From DASQPA01 sp963757335 (GTDB taxonomy: Bacteria > Acidobacteriota > Thermoanaerobaculia > Multivoradales > UBA5704), in the NCBI GenBank assembly GCA_963757335.1, contig CAVWRJ010000003.1, forward strand, positions 1 through 64,000: a DNA stretch of 64,000 bases. Direction: 5' to 3'. The position numbers and the translations under genes are program-made. The stretch's first letter is position 1, and every line of letters begins with the position of its first letter. Below are positions 1 to 7,122 of this stretch, in pieces. The notes below the pieces were generated by a model, which saw nothing but the letters and a program-made list of their open reading frames with translations, had not been told where the DNA came from and made no database searches.

Positions 1-51
1 GGCAACGATCCTCGTGGAGCGTCCGCAGGACCTTATGAGTAAAATGCCGCC

Positions 52-879
52 ATGTCCTCCGATCCCTTCCTCCGCCATGCCACTCTGCCCAACGGCATGA
101 ACGTCGCTTACCAGTCGAAGGCGGAGCTCAAGCAGTTCTACGAAGATATCTTCGAGAAGCGCACGTACCTTCAGCACGGGATTACCCTCGCCCCTGGGGC
201 GACGGTCTTCGATGTCGGCGCGAACATCGGCCTCTTTACGGTCTTTGTCGATCACCACTACCCAGAAAGCCGCATCTTCGCCTTCGAGCCGGCGCCGCCG
301 CTCTACGCCATCCTGGAGGCGAACACCGCCTGGTGTGCGGGCGAGGTACTGCTCTTCAACTGCGGTCTGGCTGCGCGGACCGGGCAGGCGGAGTTGACCT
401 TCTATCCAATGAGCTCCGGGATGTCCTCCTTCCACCCCGACCCGGCGCAGGAGCGGGCGGCTCTGCGTACCCTGATGCACAACGAGCTCGAACAGGGACG
501 GGTCGAGCGCCTGGAGATGAAGGAGGTTCTCCGCCACGGGGAGGAGTTGCTCGACCAGCGCCTCAGGAGCGAGACCTGGGTCTGCCCTCTGCGCACGGTG
601 AGCGAGATCCTTGCCGACCACGAGGTCGAGCGCATCGACCTCTTGAAAGTGGATGTCGAGAAGAGCGAGGCCGAGGTTCTCGCCGGAATCGAGGAAAGGG
701 ACTGGCCCAAGATCCGGCAGGCGGTGGTCGAGGTCCACGACATCGGGGAGCGTCTGCGAGACATGGAGACGCTCTTACGCCTTCACGGCTTTATCGTGAC
801 GGTCGAACAGGAAGCTCTCTACCGGGGTTCCGACCGGTACAACCTCTACGCCGTGCGCCATCCTCCGTCCCACGCCTGA
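52..879 (+). CDS. FkbM family methyltransferase
   Basis: 275-residue SAM-dependent methyltransferase. The N-terminal third carries the SAM-binding motif I VFDVGANIGLF (about residues 53-63), followed by an acidic loop IFAFEPAPP (about 75-83), the usual arrangement in the FkbM family. A downstream RIDLLKVDVEKSE segment (about 195-207) is the family's second conserved block. FkbM proteins methylate hydroxyl groups of natural products or glycans and often occur with NRPS or PKS genes; the large NRPS system begins 16 kb away, so a functional link is only possible. The chosen ATG has no strong ribosome binding site. The following gene is convergent and 26 bp away. The substrate cannot be inferred. 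Confidence 0.85.
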   Translation: MSSDPFLRHATLPNGMNVAYQSKAELKQFYEDIFEKRTYLQHGITLAPGATVFDVGANIGLFTVFVDHHYPESRIFAFEPAPPLYAILEANTAWCAGEVLLFNCGLAARTGQAELTFYPMSSGMSSFHPDPAQERAALRTLMHNELEQGRVERLEMKEVLRHGEELLDQRLRSETWVCPLRTVSEILADHEVERIDLLKVDVEKSEAEVLAGIEERDWPKIRQAVVEVHDIGERLRDMETLLRLHGFIVTVEQEALYRGSDRYNLYAVRHPPSHA

Positions 880-905
880 GAGGCTGTGAGGAAATCGTCC
901 CCGAA

Positions 906-1301
906 CTAAAACCAGTCCTCCACCACCAGGCCCCGGACGCGGCCAAACTCCGCAACATTGTGCGTCACCAGGACCGCCCGGTGGCTCAATGCCGTTCCTG
1001 CGATCAGGACATCATAGGGTCCGATCGGCAAACCGGTCCGTTCCAAGTCTGCGCGCACTTGAGCTGCGGCTGCGGCTTCTGGGGGACCAAAGGGAAGAAT
1101 CGTCGCGAACCGGGTCAATTCCTCGAGATCTTTTCGGCGGCGCTCGGGGTTTCGAGATTTCAGCCGGCCGACCTCGAGCTCATAGAGAACGACTGCTGGA
1201 AGGGCGATTTCTACGGGTGGGACTCCCAGGAACCGCTTCGCGACGTCTCCCATTCCCTTGAAGAGATGGATAACGGTATTGGCGTCCAGTGCGTACATCA
1301 A
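906..1301 (-). CDS. vapC: VapC-type PIN-domain toxin
   Basis: 131-residue PIN-domain ribonuclease. The N-terminal LDANTVIHLFKG supplies the first catalytic Asp. A conserved Glu follows in VVLYELEVG (about residue 43), and the C-terminal acidic cluster lies in GPYDVLIAGTAL, with the usual LVTHNVAEF segment before the end. Length is normal for VapC. The start codon overlaps the stop of the upstream antitoxin by four bases (ATGA), the classic translational coupling of vapBC operons. PIN toxins cleave tRNA or rRNA when released from the antitoxin. The Asp/Glu set looks complete, so it is probably functional. Confidence 0.85.
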   Translation of the reverse strand: MMYALDANTVIHLFKGMGDVAKRFLGVPPVEIALPAVVLYELEVGRLKSRNPERRRKDLEELTRFATILPFGPPEAAAAAQVRADLERTGLPIGPYDVLIAGTALSHRAVLVTHNVAEFGRVRGLVVEDWF

Positions 1302-1534
1302 AACGGTTCGCGGGGCAGATCCTCTCCGATCCCCGCCCGAATCTCCTCATGCGAGGGGAAATCGTCGTCGGCCCAGGTGCCCACGAGCTTGACCAGCGAT
1401 TCCGGCCATCGGGCCGCCGTCTTCTCCCGAATCAGATCCGCCACCCAACGGCTCTGGGAAATCCCGGCGGACCTGGCAGCCGTCTTCATCTTGGCTTCGG
1501 TCTCAGGATCCAGGTAGAGAGTCACTTGAGCCAT
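1298..1534 (-). CDS. vapB: VapB-type ribbon-helix-helix antitoxin
   Basis: 78-residue antitoxin beginning MAQVTLYLDPETEAKMK. The short beta strand followed by two helices (about residues 3-45) is typical of ribbon-helix-helix DNA-binding antitoxins; the acidic C-terminal tail would wrap the toxin. An in-frame start 27 codons further upstream exists, but the ATG at 1534 is preceded at proper spacing by GGAGGA and matches the family N-terminus, so it is preferred. It overlaps vapC by four bases. A perfect inverted repeat sits just upstream, fitting autorepression. Confidence 0.8.
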   Translation of the reverse strand: MAQVTLYLDPETEAKMKTAARSAGISQSRWVADLIREKTAARWPESLVKLVGTWADDDFPSHEEIRAGIGEDLPREPF

Positions 1535-1547
1535 AGATCCTCCGTGG

Positions 1548-1565
1548 ATATACGTGCAAGTATAT
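1548..1565. promoter_or_regulatory. Probable vapBC operator (inverted repeat)
   Basis: ATATAC, six bases, GTATAT: a perfect 6-bp inverted repeat in an otherwise GC-rich stretch, 14 bp upstream of the vapB start. Its position fits autoregulation by the RHH antitoxin; binding is inferred. Confidence 0.5.
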
Positions 1566-1615
1566 GTGCCCCAGAGAGGAGATGCAAGGCCTATAGCCGG
1601 AGAATTCGCCGCCAC

Positions 1616-1888
1616 CCCCGGCGCTGGTGAGCCGGGAGAGCCGACGCCGCACCGCGTTCGAGCGGATTCAGCCGCTCCTGGATCGACCCTCCGTGCAGCT
1701 CGGCCACTCTCGCGCCACGCGAGACGAGCCGCATGAGCGCTGATCTAGCCGCCTTCGTGGACGATCGCCAGCGGCATCCGGAGTACAAGGAGGCTCGCCC
1801 GCCACCGCTGGAATGCCACGGGCAGCAACGTCAAATTCGTGCCGCCTTGAAACCGCCGTGGCCCGCGATCCCGCGCGCCGCACCTTCC
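1616..1888. other. Intergenic stretch without a supported gene
   Basis: About 270 bp between the first toxin-antitoxin operon and the end of the second. Reading frames are open on both strands because of high GC, but none has a plausible start, ribosome binding site or recognisable domain. Confidence 0.5.
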
Positions 1889-2308
1889 TTAGGGAGCGGC
1901 GGGCAGCCGGAGGATCAGGTCTTGGAAGGTAGCCCGAAATTCGTCGGGATTGCGAGTCAGCAATCCCTGGAATCGAAGCGCGAACGCGCCGATCAGGATG
2001 TCCGCGAGAGGCCGCTTTCGGGCATGACCCGCTCTCTTTTTGCGGACATGCTCGTGCCAAGCGGCATGGGCTTGCAGCGTATCTTCCCACCTCCAGCTCT
2101 CGTGATAGGCGGTGCCCACGCCGCCGAGGAACTCGTCCTGCAGATCACGGTCGCCTTCGAAGGCCGGGGCCAGCTCCACATAGGTCATGGGACAGACGAC
2201 CAGACCGTCCTCTGCGTGTCGAGCGAGGAGATCCGCCGCAGAGGTGGCGAAGCCGGGATTTCCTTCAAAGATGTCGATCAGGAGACAGGTGTCGATCACC
2301 CAGGCCAT
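1889..2308 (-). CDS. vapC: Second VapC-type PIN-domain toxin
   Basis: 139-residue PIN-domain protein starting MAWVIDTCLLIDIFEG, with the first catalytic Asp at residue 6. The conserved Glu is in MTYVELAPAFEG, and the third and fourth acidic positions are in RPLADILIGAFAL and LTRNPDEF. It belongs to the PIN group that commonly pairs with AbrB-type antitoxins. Its start overlaps the upstream antitoxin stop, so the pair is translationally coupled. It is not closely similar to the other VapC at 906-1301, so this is a separate acquisition rather than a duplication. Confidence 0.83.
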   Translation of the reverse strand: MAWVIDTCLLIDIFEGNPGFATSAADLLARHAEDGLVVCPMTYVELAPAFEGDRDLQDEFLGGVGTAYHESWRWEDTLQAHAAWHEHVRKKRAGHARKRPLADILIGAFALRFQGLLTRNPDEFRATFQDLILRLPAAP

Positions 2309-2577
2309 CAGTCGTCTTCGCCTTCCCGCAGCTCCCGCATCCAGTCCTCTGTCGATCGAGGCTCTTTCCCCAGCCGGCGCGCGAAACCGATCATGGCATG
2401 CGGTCCGAGCCGGGCCGGCTCTTCGAGCACGACGACCCGTAGCTCGTGATCGCCGACCTTCTCCCAGACGAGGCGCTTGCCTTTGTCCAACGAAAGCTCC
2501 CGTCTCAGATGAGCTGGGATCGATACCTGGCCTCGGTCGGTAACCACGGTAATGTCGATAGCTGCAGGGTTGCGCAT
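2308..2577 (-). CDS. AbrB/SpoVT-type antitoxin
   Basis: 89-residue antitoxin from the preferred start MRNPAAIDITVV. The segment TVVTDRGQVSIPAHLRREL (about residues 10-28) is the swapped-hairpin AbrB/MazE DNA-binding fold; the acidic tail ending in RELREGEDD would bind the toxin. The ORF stays open for 50 codons upstream, with other in-frame ATGs near 2604-2607 and 2727, but those extensions have no family character. No start has a convincing Shine-Dalgarno sequence; an AT-rich GATAAACT just upstream of 2577 could be a -10 box of a nearly leaderless transcript. Confidence 0.75.
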   Translation of the reverse strand: MRNPAAIDITVVTDRGQVSIPAHLRRELSLDKGKRLVWEKVGDHELRVVVLEEPARLGPHAMIGFARRLGKEPRSTEDWMRELREGEDD

Positions 2578-2787
2578 GGCCGCAAGTTTATCATGCGGGC
2601 TCATCATGTGGCGAGGCGCGGCACCGCGACCGTTCCCCCTGGTGTTGCGGCGATCTGGAACCCGAAGAAGCGCCTGGCACCTCCTAGGCTCCAAGTGCCT
2701 TGTTCGAAGCACTTCTACTCTCCTCATTTACCTATGATCGAGCCAAAAAGCCTCCTCAGAGAAGCTTCGAGCCTCCCAAAACCTTTC

Positions 2788-2805
2788 TCTCAGGCTCTGC
2801 TGAGA
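2788..2805. terminator. Small stem-loop next to the intron 5' end
   Basis: TCTCAG, six-base loop, CTGAGA: a perfect 6-bp stem ending 13 bp before the group II intron. It may be part of the intron insertion site or a weak terminator; it lacks a T tract. Confidence 0.3.
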
Positions 2806-3407
2806 AATCCGGGGTAGGTGCCTCGCGCCAGGCCAAGCCTGGGAAGGGAGGACGGATGAAGTAGTCAGATCCTGAAACTCTTCGTTGTGGCCCGGTAGGT
2901 CCGAATCCTACGCGGTAAGGGCTGGCCACCCACCGGAAGCGAGTCTTGCGTACCGTCGGGGTAACCCGGCGCTGCGAGGCGTAGACAGCGAGTGTGTAGG
3001 CCGTGGTAATGCAGCCTCGATAGATCGTGATCGGGGAGCCGACGTCGTGGCACCGGCGGAAGGCTATCTCCTCGGCGCTCTATAGGCCTGGCGTCGAGGG
3101 TCCCCCGGGGTATCAGCCCAGGGCATGCACACGCATCGGGTCACCCAGGAACCTGGGAGAACCCTGAGATCTCCGCGGTCCAATCCCGGCTGGGCTCCGG
3201 GAGACCAAAGGTCCAGGCCCACAGCAGAGGGCGTCCGCACCCTGTGGGATCGAATCGGCGGGCGTACCCGCGGTACCGCCAAGCGAAGGAAACGAAGCGC
3301 GGTGGGATGGACTCAGGGCGTCTTAGCGCCCCAATAGTACCAAGGAAGCGGGGGAACCACCCCGAGGGACCCCGTGGAGGAAAGAGGGACGTCGGGTCAC
3401 GGAACCG

Positions 3408-4751
3408 TTGGAGGGAAAGATGGCAAGGTCACCGAACCTTGAAAGCGTCTCAACGAAACTACAACGGATAGCACAACTGGCGAGGGAAGACCCGCAGCGG
3501 GCCTTTATGAGCTTGGCCCATCACGTCGACCTCGACCTTCTACAGGAAGCTTATCGTCTGACGCGCAAAGACGGTGCTCCGGGCGTAGACGGCCGGACCG
3601 CGGCGGCATACGAAGAGAATCTGGAAGAGAACCTCCGGAGCCTCTTGGACCGCTTCAAGTCGGGCTCCTACAAAGCGCCGCCGGTCCGTCGAGTCTACAT
3701 CCCGAAAGGGAGCGACCCGTCGAAGAAGCGGCCAATCGGGGTGCCGACCTTTGAGGACAAAATCCTCCAGAGGGCGGTCGCGATGGTACTGGAAGCGGTC
3801 TACGAGCAGGACTTTTTGAACTGTTCGTACGGCTTTCGACCAGGGCGATCGGCGCATCAGGCGATCAGGGAGCTGTGGCGAGGCTTGATGGCGATGGGTG
3901 GGGGTTGGGTTCTGGAGGCCGACATCGAGGGTTTCTACGACAATCTAGACCACAGTCAGCTCAGGAACTTTCTGGACCAGAGGGTACGCGACGGGGTGCT
4001 CCGCCGCGCCATTGACAAGTGGCTGAAGGCGGGAGTGATGGAAGGTGGAAACTTCAGCCATGCGACTACAGGAACTCCGCAGGGAGGAGTCATCTCTCCG
4101 CTTCTGTCGAACATCTATCTCCACAAGGTTTTGGACGAATGGTTTGAGACAACGGTCAAGCCCCGGCTGCAAGGGGCGGCATTCCTGATCCGTTTCGCAG
4201 ACGATTTCGTGCTGGTCTTCCAACTGGAGAAGGATGCCCGGCGGATGCTGGAGGTGCTGCCGAAGCGATTCGACAAGTACGGCCTTCGCCTCCACCCGGA
4301 GAAGACACATCTGGTGCGCGTCGAACAGCCCGACCGCAAGGAAAGGTTTGAGAAGGCGCAGCCACACGAGGAACCGAGGAGTTTCGACTTTCTCGGTTTC
4401 ACACACTTCTGGGAGAAGTCTCGCCGGGGCAATTGGGTGGTGAAGCGCAAGACGGCCTCCGACCGGATCACCCGGTTTCTGTGGAAGCTCAACCTGTGGT
4501 GTCAACGGTATCGGCACGCGCCCATGGCATGGCAACAGGCTCAACTCAGCCTTAAGCTTCGCGGGCACTTTGGGTATTTCGGGATCACCGGAAACTCGTA
4601 TGCCCTGCGCAGCTTGCACTACCAGGTTGTGAGAATCTGGCGTAAGTGGCTCAGTCGCCGCTCACGAACATCAACGGTGACCTGGGAACGGTACAACCTT
4701 CTTCTGAAGCGTTATCCGCTACCAAGACCGAGAGTCTGTCAAGCCGTGTAA
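3408..4751 (+). CDS. ltrA: Group II intron reverse transcriptase/maturase
   Basis: 447 residues. Reverse-transcriptase blocks in order: GAPGVDGRT (about residue 57), YIPKGSDPSKKRPIGVPTF (97-115), CSYGFRPGRSAHQAI (143-157), the polymerase Asp in LEADIEGFYDN, TTGTPQGGVISPLLSNIYL (217-235) and RFADDFVLVF, the YADD-type catalytic box. The C-terminal half is the thumb and maturase domain X. There is no HNH endonuclease domain, so mobility would rely on retrohoming without second-strand cleavage. The ORF is uninterrupted. A second in-frame ATG at codon 5 (MARSP) is also possible; a purine-rich run precedes the first. Confidence 0.92.
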   Translation: MEGKMARSPNLESVSTKLQRIAQLAREDPQRAFMSLAHHVDLDLLQEAYRLTRKDGAPGVDGRTAAAYEENLEENLRSLLDRFKSGSYKAPPVRRVYIPKGSDPSKKRPIGVPTFEDKILQRAVAMVLEAVYEQDFLNCSYGFRPGRSAHQAIRELWRGLMAMGGGWVLEADIEGFYDNLDHSQLRNFLDQRVRDGVLRRAIDKWLKAGVMEGGNFSHATTGTPQGGVISPLLSNIYLHKVLDEWFETTVKPRLQGAAFLIRFADDFVLVFQLEKDARRMLEVLPKRFDKYGLRLHPEKTHLVRVEQPDRKERFEKAQPHEEPRSFDFLGFTHFWEKSRRGNWVVKRKTASDRITRFLWKLNLWCQRYRHAPMAWQQAQLSLKLRGHFGYFGITGNSYALRSLHYQVVRIWRKWLSRRSRTSTVTWERYNLLLKRYPLPRPRVCQAV

Positions 4752-4774
4752 GTCGTGTAGCGAAACCGTGGCTT

Positions 4775-4810
4775 GAGGAACCGTATGCGGGAATTCCGCA
4801 CGTACGGGTC
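4775..4810 (+). ncRNA. Group II intron domain V
   Basis: A 34-nt-type catalytic hairpin with arms CCGTATGCGG and CCGCACGTACGG, the diagnostic domain V shape. The position usually occupied by the AGC catalytic triad reads AAC (GGAACCG) as aligned by eye. Confidence 0.75.
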
Positions 4811-4958
4811 TGTGGGGGGCCTGGGTGGGCAACCACCCAGGTCTACCCGGAAGCCAAAAGGCGGTAAGTGCACTGGAGCCGAAATACGGGCAGAGGAGGG
4901 AGTATCTGGGTGAGGGAGACCGGGGGGTGAGGGGCCTATGGCGCCAGCGCCTCTGGAG

Positions 4959-4998
4959 GTTCCTCTACCTCCTCGATATGTCGAGAAGGTAGAGGAAC
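4959..4998. terminator. Long stem-loop beyond a precursor peptide gene
   Basis: GTTCCTCTACCT pairs with AGGTAGAGGAAC (12 bp), and the interior CTCGA-TATG-TCGAG pairs as well, giving a nearly perfect 40-nt hairpin. It lies 34 bp past the stop of the minus-strand peptide gene at 5033 and could end its transcript, although no T run follows on that strand. Confidence 0.45.
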
Positions 4999-5032
4999 GA
5001 GCCCGGTTAGCTGTCAGGGGCTTGATCGTAGC

Positions 5033-5224
5033 TTACAGGCAGGCTGCTGTGCACCGTACCTGGCAGGTAATACTACAGATATCCGTACAGGCATCCGAAC
5101 AGGGACTTCCGCAGGTTTTGAAGGAGACAACGTTACCGCCCGCGGCATCTTGCAGCGCCTCCTCCTGCAGGGCACGGAGGGTCTCCCGGTGGAGGGACAG
5201 TCTCTTCTTCAACTGCTTCTTCAT
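5033..5224 (-). CDS. Lanthipeptide-like precursor with CX3C-repeat core
   Basis: 63-residue peptide. The leader MKKQLKKRLSLHRETLRAL resembles the class I lanthipeptide leader family with a K-L-x-L-x-K-E-T-L-R-x-L consensus, and is followed by a double-glycine cleavage-like site (DAAGG, residues 26-30). The core has seven Cys at exactly four-residue intervals (CGSPC, SDAC, TDIC, SITC, QVRC, TAAC) interspersed with Ser and Thr. The ATG at 5224 has a GGGAG Shine-Dalgarno sequence; an upstream in-frame start would give a non-family extension. No modifying enzyme is nearby. The Thr/Ser-Cys mix suggests thioether rings, but disulfides or metal binding are possible. Confidence 0.75.
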   Translation of the reverse strand: MKKQLKKRLSLHRETLRALQEEALQDAAGGNVVSFKTCGSPCSDACTDICSITCQVRCTAACL

Positions 5225-5425
5225 TCTCGTTCTCCCATCCTTCGATCCGTTGGGCGAGCCGCGCGCTGCGTATCGTAACACCCTCGCCAGCCCTACCCGA
5301 TAGGGTAGAGTCGCCGCAAAGGTGACACCCCCGGACGGAAAACGGCCGGCAATCTTGCAGTGGGGGTGGACTTCTTCGGCCAGGGTGCCGACGGAGCCAT
5401 AGGCGCCACGCTATCCGTCAAACTC

Positions 5426-5472
5426 CACCAAACAACTTCACCAAACTGCTCACCAAACGGGTGGCACCAAAC
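5426..5472 (+). repeat. Four CACCAAAC direct repeats
   Basis: The octamer CACCAAAC occurs at 5426, 5439, 5451 and 5465, spaced 12-14 bp apart, in a region without a convincing gene. The spacing is near one helical turn and a fraction, as in binding-site arrays; function unknown. Confidence 0.6.
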
Positions 5473-5697
5473 GGGGCAGCAGGTGCCGGCGCGGCCGGCG
5501 CTGCCGCCGGCCGCCTGGAACGAGCGCCTGCGTCTCGCCCGCTCCGTCGTCGCCCGCGCCGCGCCGCATGAGCGGGCGCTCCGCCTCCTCACCGAACGTC
5601 GACCTCCTGGACCGCATGGCCGCCGCGTTCCGCGCCGCCGGACCGGCGTTCCCGGTGGGATAGCGATTTCAAAGGCTCAGATGAACCCCAGACCTGG

Positions 5698-5703
5698 TAA
5701 AAT
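5698..5703 (+). promoter_or_regulatory. Possible -10 box for the small precursor gene
   Basis: TAAAAT within GGTAAAATATCC, 40 bp before the ATG at 5744. No good -35 element is seen at the right distance, so the assignment is tentative. Confidence 0.35.
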
Positions 5704-5743
5704 ATCCTGCACCAGATGATGCCTAACTACTAAGGAGTGTGCC

Positions 5744-5923
5744 ATGAAGAAGACTATGAAAAAGCTGGTGCTGGCTAAGGAGACGGTGAGGCATCTGACG
5801 ACGCAGGATCTTAGAGACGCCGTCGGAGGCACTACTTCCATGAACGGTTGCTACACCTCCATGTGTAATTCGTGGCAGTGGTTAACCGTCGGGAGCTCTT
5901 ACCACAGCGCCTGCACGCAGTAG
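5744..5923 (+). CDS. Small lanthipeptide-like precursor peptide
   Basis: 59-residue peptide. It opens MKKTMKKLVLAKETVRHL, the same leader architecture as the other precursors here (lysine-rich start, then K-L-x-L-x-K-E-T-x-R-x-L), with a double-glycine site in DAVGG at residues 25-29. The 30-residue core has three Cys and many Ser and Thr residues, plus a WQW aromatic patch not found in its paralogues. AAGGAG at 5732 is an ideal ribosome binding site. Its core is unrelated to those of the neighbouring copies, the usual pattern of conserved leader with divergent core in RiPP families. No processing genes are adjacent. Confidence 0.65.
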   Translation: MKKTMKKLVLAKETVRHLTTQDLRDAVGGTTSMNGCYTSMCNSWQWLTVGSSYHSACTQ

Positions 5924-6250
5924 ACCCGGCCGCCGGTCGTCCCGGGATGCGGAAGGAGCTCGTGGTCGAGCCCCAAGGGCCCGAGGCAGGTGCGTCTGCG
6001 GATCGTCACCCTCGATCTGGTGAGGCTCGCCGAAGTTCCGGCTCAGCTCCGGCAGGGACTCCTTTTCAACCCGACCACAGCCTCCCGACCACAGCCTCCT
6101 GAGGAAGATCAGGGGGCGCGGCCCGACGGGTGACGTGGGAGAGTGGCGACGATGGCCTGGAGGCGGTCTCCACGCCGAGCATCTCGGCGGCGATCCCCGC
6201 GAGGGCGGCCTGCACCTCCGCGACGGTCACAGGGCTCTCCTTCGCTCGGT
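5924..6250. other. Stretch without a supported gene
   Basis: About 330 bp between the small precursor gene and the truncated toxin. A minus-strand GTG-start frame at 6066-6230 has a good AAGGAG site and an N-terminus (TVAEVQAALAGIAAEML) faintly like a carrier-protein helix, but it is too short and unlike any family to call. Confidence 0.4.
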
Positions 6251-6349
6251 GACCGTGGGCAGACTCTGGTGATCCTGCTCGCGGGCGGCGACAAGCGGAC
6301 CCAAGACCGAGATATCGCGACGGCATTGGAACTGGCGAGAGAGCTCTAG
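6251..6349 (+). pseudogene. HigB/RelE-type toxin, C-terminal remnant
   Basis: Only the last 32 codons of a toxin of the phage Gp49/HigB family remain: QTLVILLAGGDKRTQDRD followed by a short helix and stop. This is the characteristic end of the toxin encoded just before HI1420-type antitoxins. The upstream two thirds of the domain, including its catalytic basic residues, is absent in every frame. It lies 9 bp before an intact antitoxin gene, so this is a toxin-antitoxin locus that lost its toxin by 5' deletion or replacement. Confidence 0.65.
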
Positions 6350-6358
6350 GAGGCGGCA

Positions 6359-6655
6359 ATGGCAAAGACGACTCGAACTCGACCCTGGGATGCAGCGGAA
6401 CACCTGGAAACGGAGGAGGACATGGCGGCCTACCTGGAAGCCGCGCTGCAAGAAGGCGACTCCGCGCTCGTGGCGGCCGCCTTGGGGGACATCGCCCGCT
6501 CCAAGGGAATCACCCAGATCGCCCGCGAAACGGGGCTGGGACGCGAGAGCCTCGACAAGGCGCTATCCCCGGAAGGAAATCCGGAATTCGCGACCGTCCT
6601 CAAGGTGGTGCGGGCGCTGGGTCTGCGACTGCATGCAGCCATCGCGCCGTCATAG
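6359..6655 (+). CDS. HigA-like addiction-module antidote protein
   Basis: 98-residue protein of the HI1420-type antidote family: an N-terminal toxin-contacting segment (WDAAEHLETEEDMAAYLEAAL) followed by a helix-turn-helix around GITQIARETGLGRESLDKAL (about residues 56-75) and the typical ending TVLKVVRALGLRLHA. GGAGG is correctly spaced before the ATG. Length is normal and there is no frameshift. Because the upstream toxin is truncated, this is an orphan antitoxin that might still repress its own promoter or neutralise a related toxin elsewhere. Confidence 0.85.
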   Translation: MAKTTRTRPWDAAEHLETEEDMAAYLEAALQEGDSALVAAALGDIARSKGITQIARETGLGRESLDKALSPEGNPEFATVLKVVRALGLRLHAAIAPS

Positions 6656-6670
6656 TCCGCAACGACATCT

Positions 6671-6702
6671 ACAGGGTCCCCCACCAAGCGGGTGGCCCCT
6701 GT
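6671..6702 (+). terminator. Stem-loop after the antitoxin gene
   Basis: ACAGGG...CCCACC, loop AAGC, GGGTGG...CCCTGT: a two-part GC-rich hairpin starting 16 bp after the antitoxin stop. It could terminate that transcript or belong to the adjacent group II intron relic. No T tract follows. Confidence 0.4.
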
Positions 6703-6777
6703 CGGATCGGGACCTTCTCCAACTTCAGAGGCGCCTTCAATGAGCCCTGTGCATGCCTGCTCGTGAAGTCCCTCCGA

Positions 6778-6810
6778 GAGCCGGATGCGGTAGAGCCGCA
6801 CGTCCGGTTC
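6778..6810 (+). ncRNA. Orphan group II intron domain V
   Basis: GAGCCGGATGCGG, a short loop, CCGCACGTCCGGTTC: a canonical domain V hairpin including the AGC triad. No reverse transcriptase, 5' intron end or other intron domain is recognisable nearby, and an intact antitoxin ends only 122 bp upstream. It is a 3' remnant of a second intron, different in sequence from the intact one at 2818-4845. Confidence 0.7.
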
Positions 6811-6948
6811 GATGAGCGACGGCGGGAAACGGAACCAGGGCCGAGACTGAGGCACCGGCGCTACAGCGAAAGCCGCCGGCACCAGCGACTCCCTCGACCT
6901 ACAGTCACCGCGCCCGCCGTCGACTCTACCTTATCGGTTCTCAGGTTC

Positions 6949-7122
6949 CTACAGGGTGCAGTGTGACCCACCACACTGTGTCACGCAGGTATCCGTGCAA
7001 TTGTCGCAGACAGTTTTCGGGAAGGTCACGATGCCACCCGCGACGCCGTGTAGCGCCGACTCCTGAAGGGTGCGCAGGGTCTCGCGGTGAAGGGACAGCT
7101 TCTTCTGCAGGGTCTTTCTCAT
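6949..7122 (-). CDS. Lanthipeptide-like precursor peptide
   Basis: 57-residue peptide MRKTLQKKLSLHRETLRTL..., whose leader is nearly identical to that of the gene at 5033. A double-glycine site follows in GVAGG, then a core of about 27 residues with five Cys (spaced C-x2-C-x3-C-x3-C-x4-C) and several Thr. The ATG at 7122 has an AAGGAAAGG ribosome binding site and overlaps by ATGA the stop of an upstream ORF, so it might be translationally coupled to that gene. No LanB/LanC-like or transporter gene is present in the window; modification would have to occur in trans. Confidence 0.75.
   Translation of the reverse strand: MRKTLQKKLSLHRETLRTLQESALHGVAGGIVTFPKTVCDNCTDTCVTQCGGSHCTL

Larger units (their letters stand above)
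2818..4845 (+). mobile_element. Group II intron
   Basis: Retroelement of about 2.03 kb. The 5' end is placed at GTGCC, matching the GUGY consensus; the following 590 bp is GC-rich and dense in complementary segments, as expected for domains I-III. The maturase ORF lies in the domain IV position. Domain V is recognisable at 4775-4810, and a domain VI helix (CCTGGGTGG, loop CAA, CCACCCAGG) leads to a 3' end near CTAC at about 4845. Boundaries are good to a few bases only. It lies between the AbrB antitoxin and a lanthipeptide-like gene and interrupts no recognisable coding sequence. Confidence 0.85.
5225..5743. other. Intergenic region between divergent precursor genes
   Basis: About 520 bp separating the minus-strand and plus-strand peptide genes. 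It should hold both promoters. Apart from the CACCAAAC repeats and a -10-like box listed separately, nothing is recognised; open frames on both strands look like GC artefacts. Confidence 0.5.

Noticed and set aside
333..1517. Long plus-strand frame across the methyltransferase and the first vapBC pair
   Set aside because: It overlaps three well-supported genes in other frames and has no recognisable domain; it is a GC-rich shadow.
6066..6230. Carrier-protein-like short minus ORF
   Set aside because: Only the first 20 residues are vaguely reminiscent of a carrier helix; there is no DSL serine motif and it ends in low-complexity sequence.
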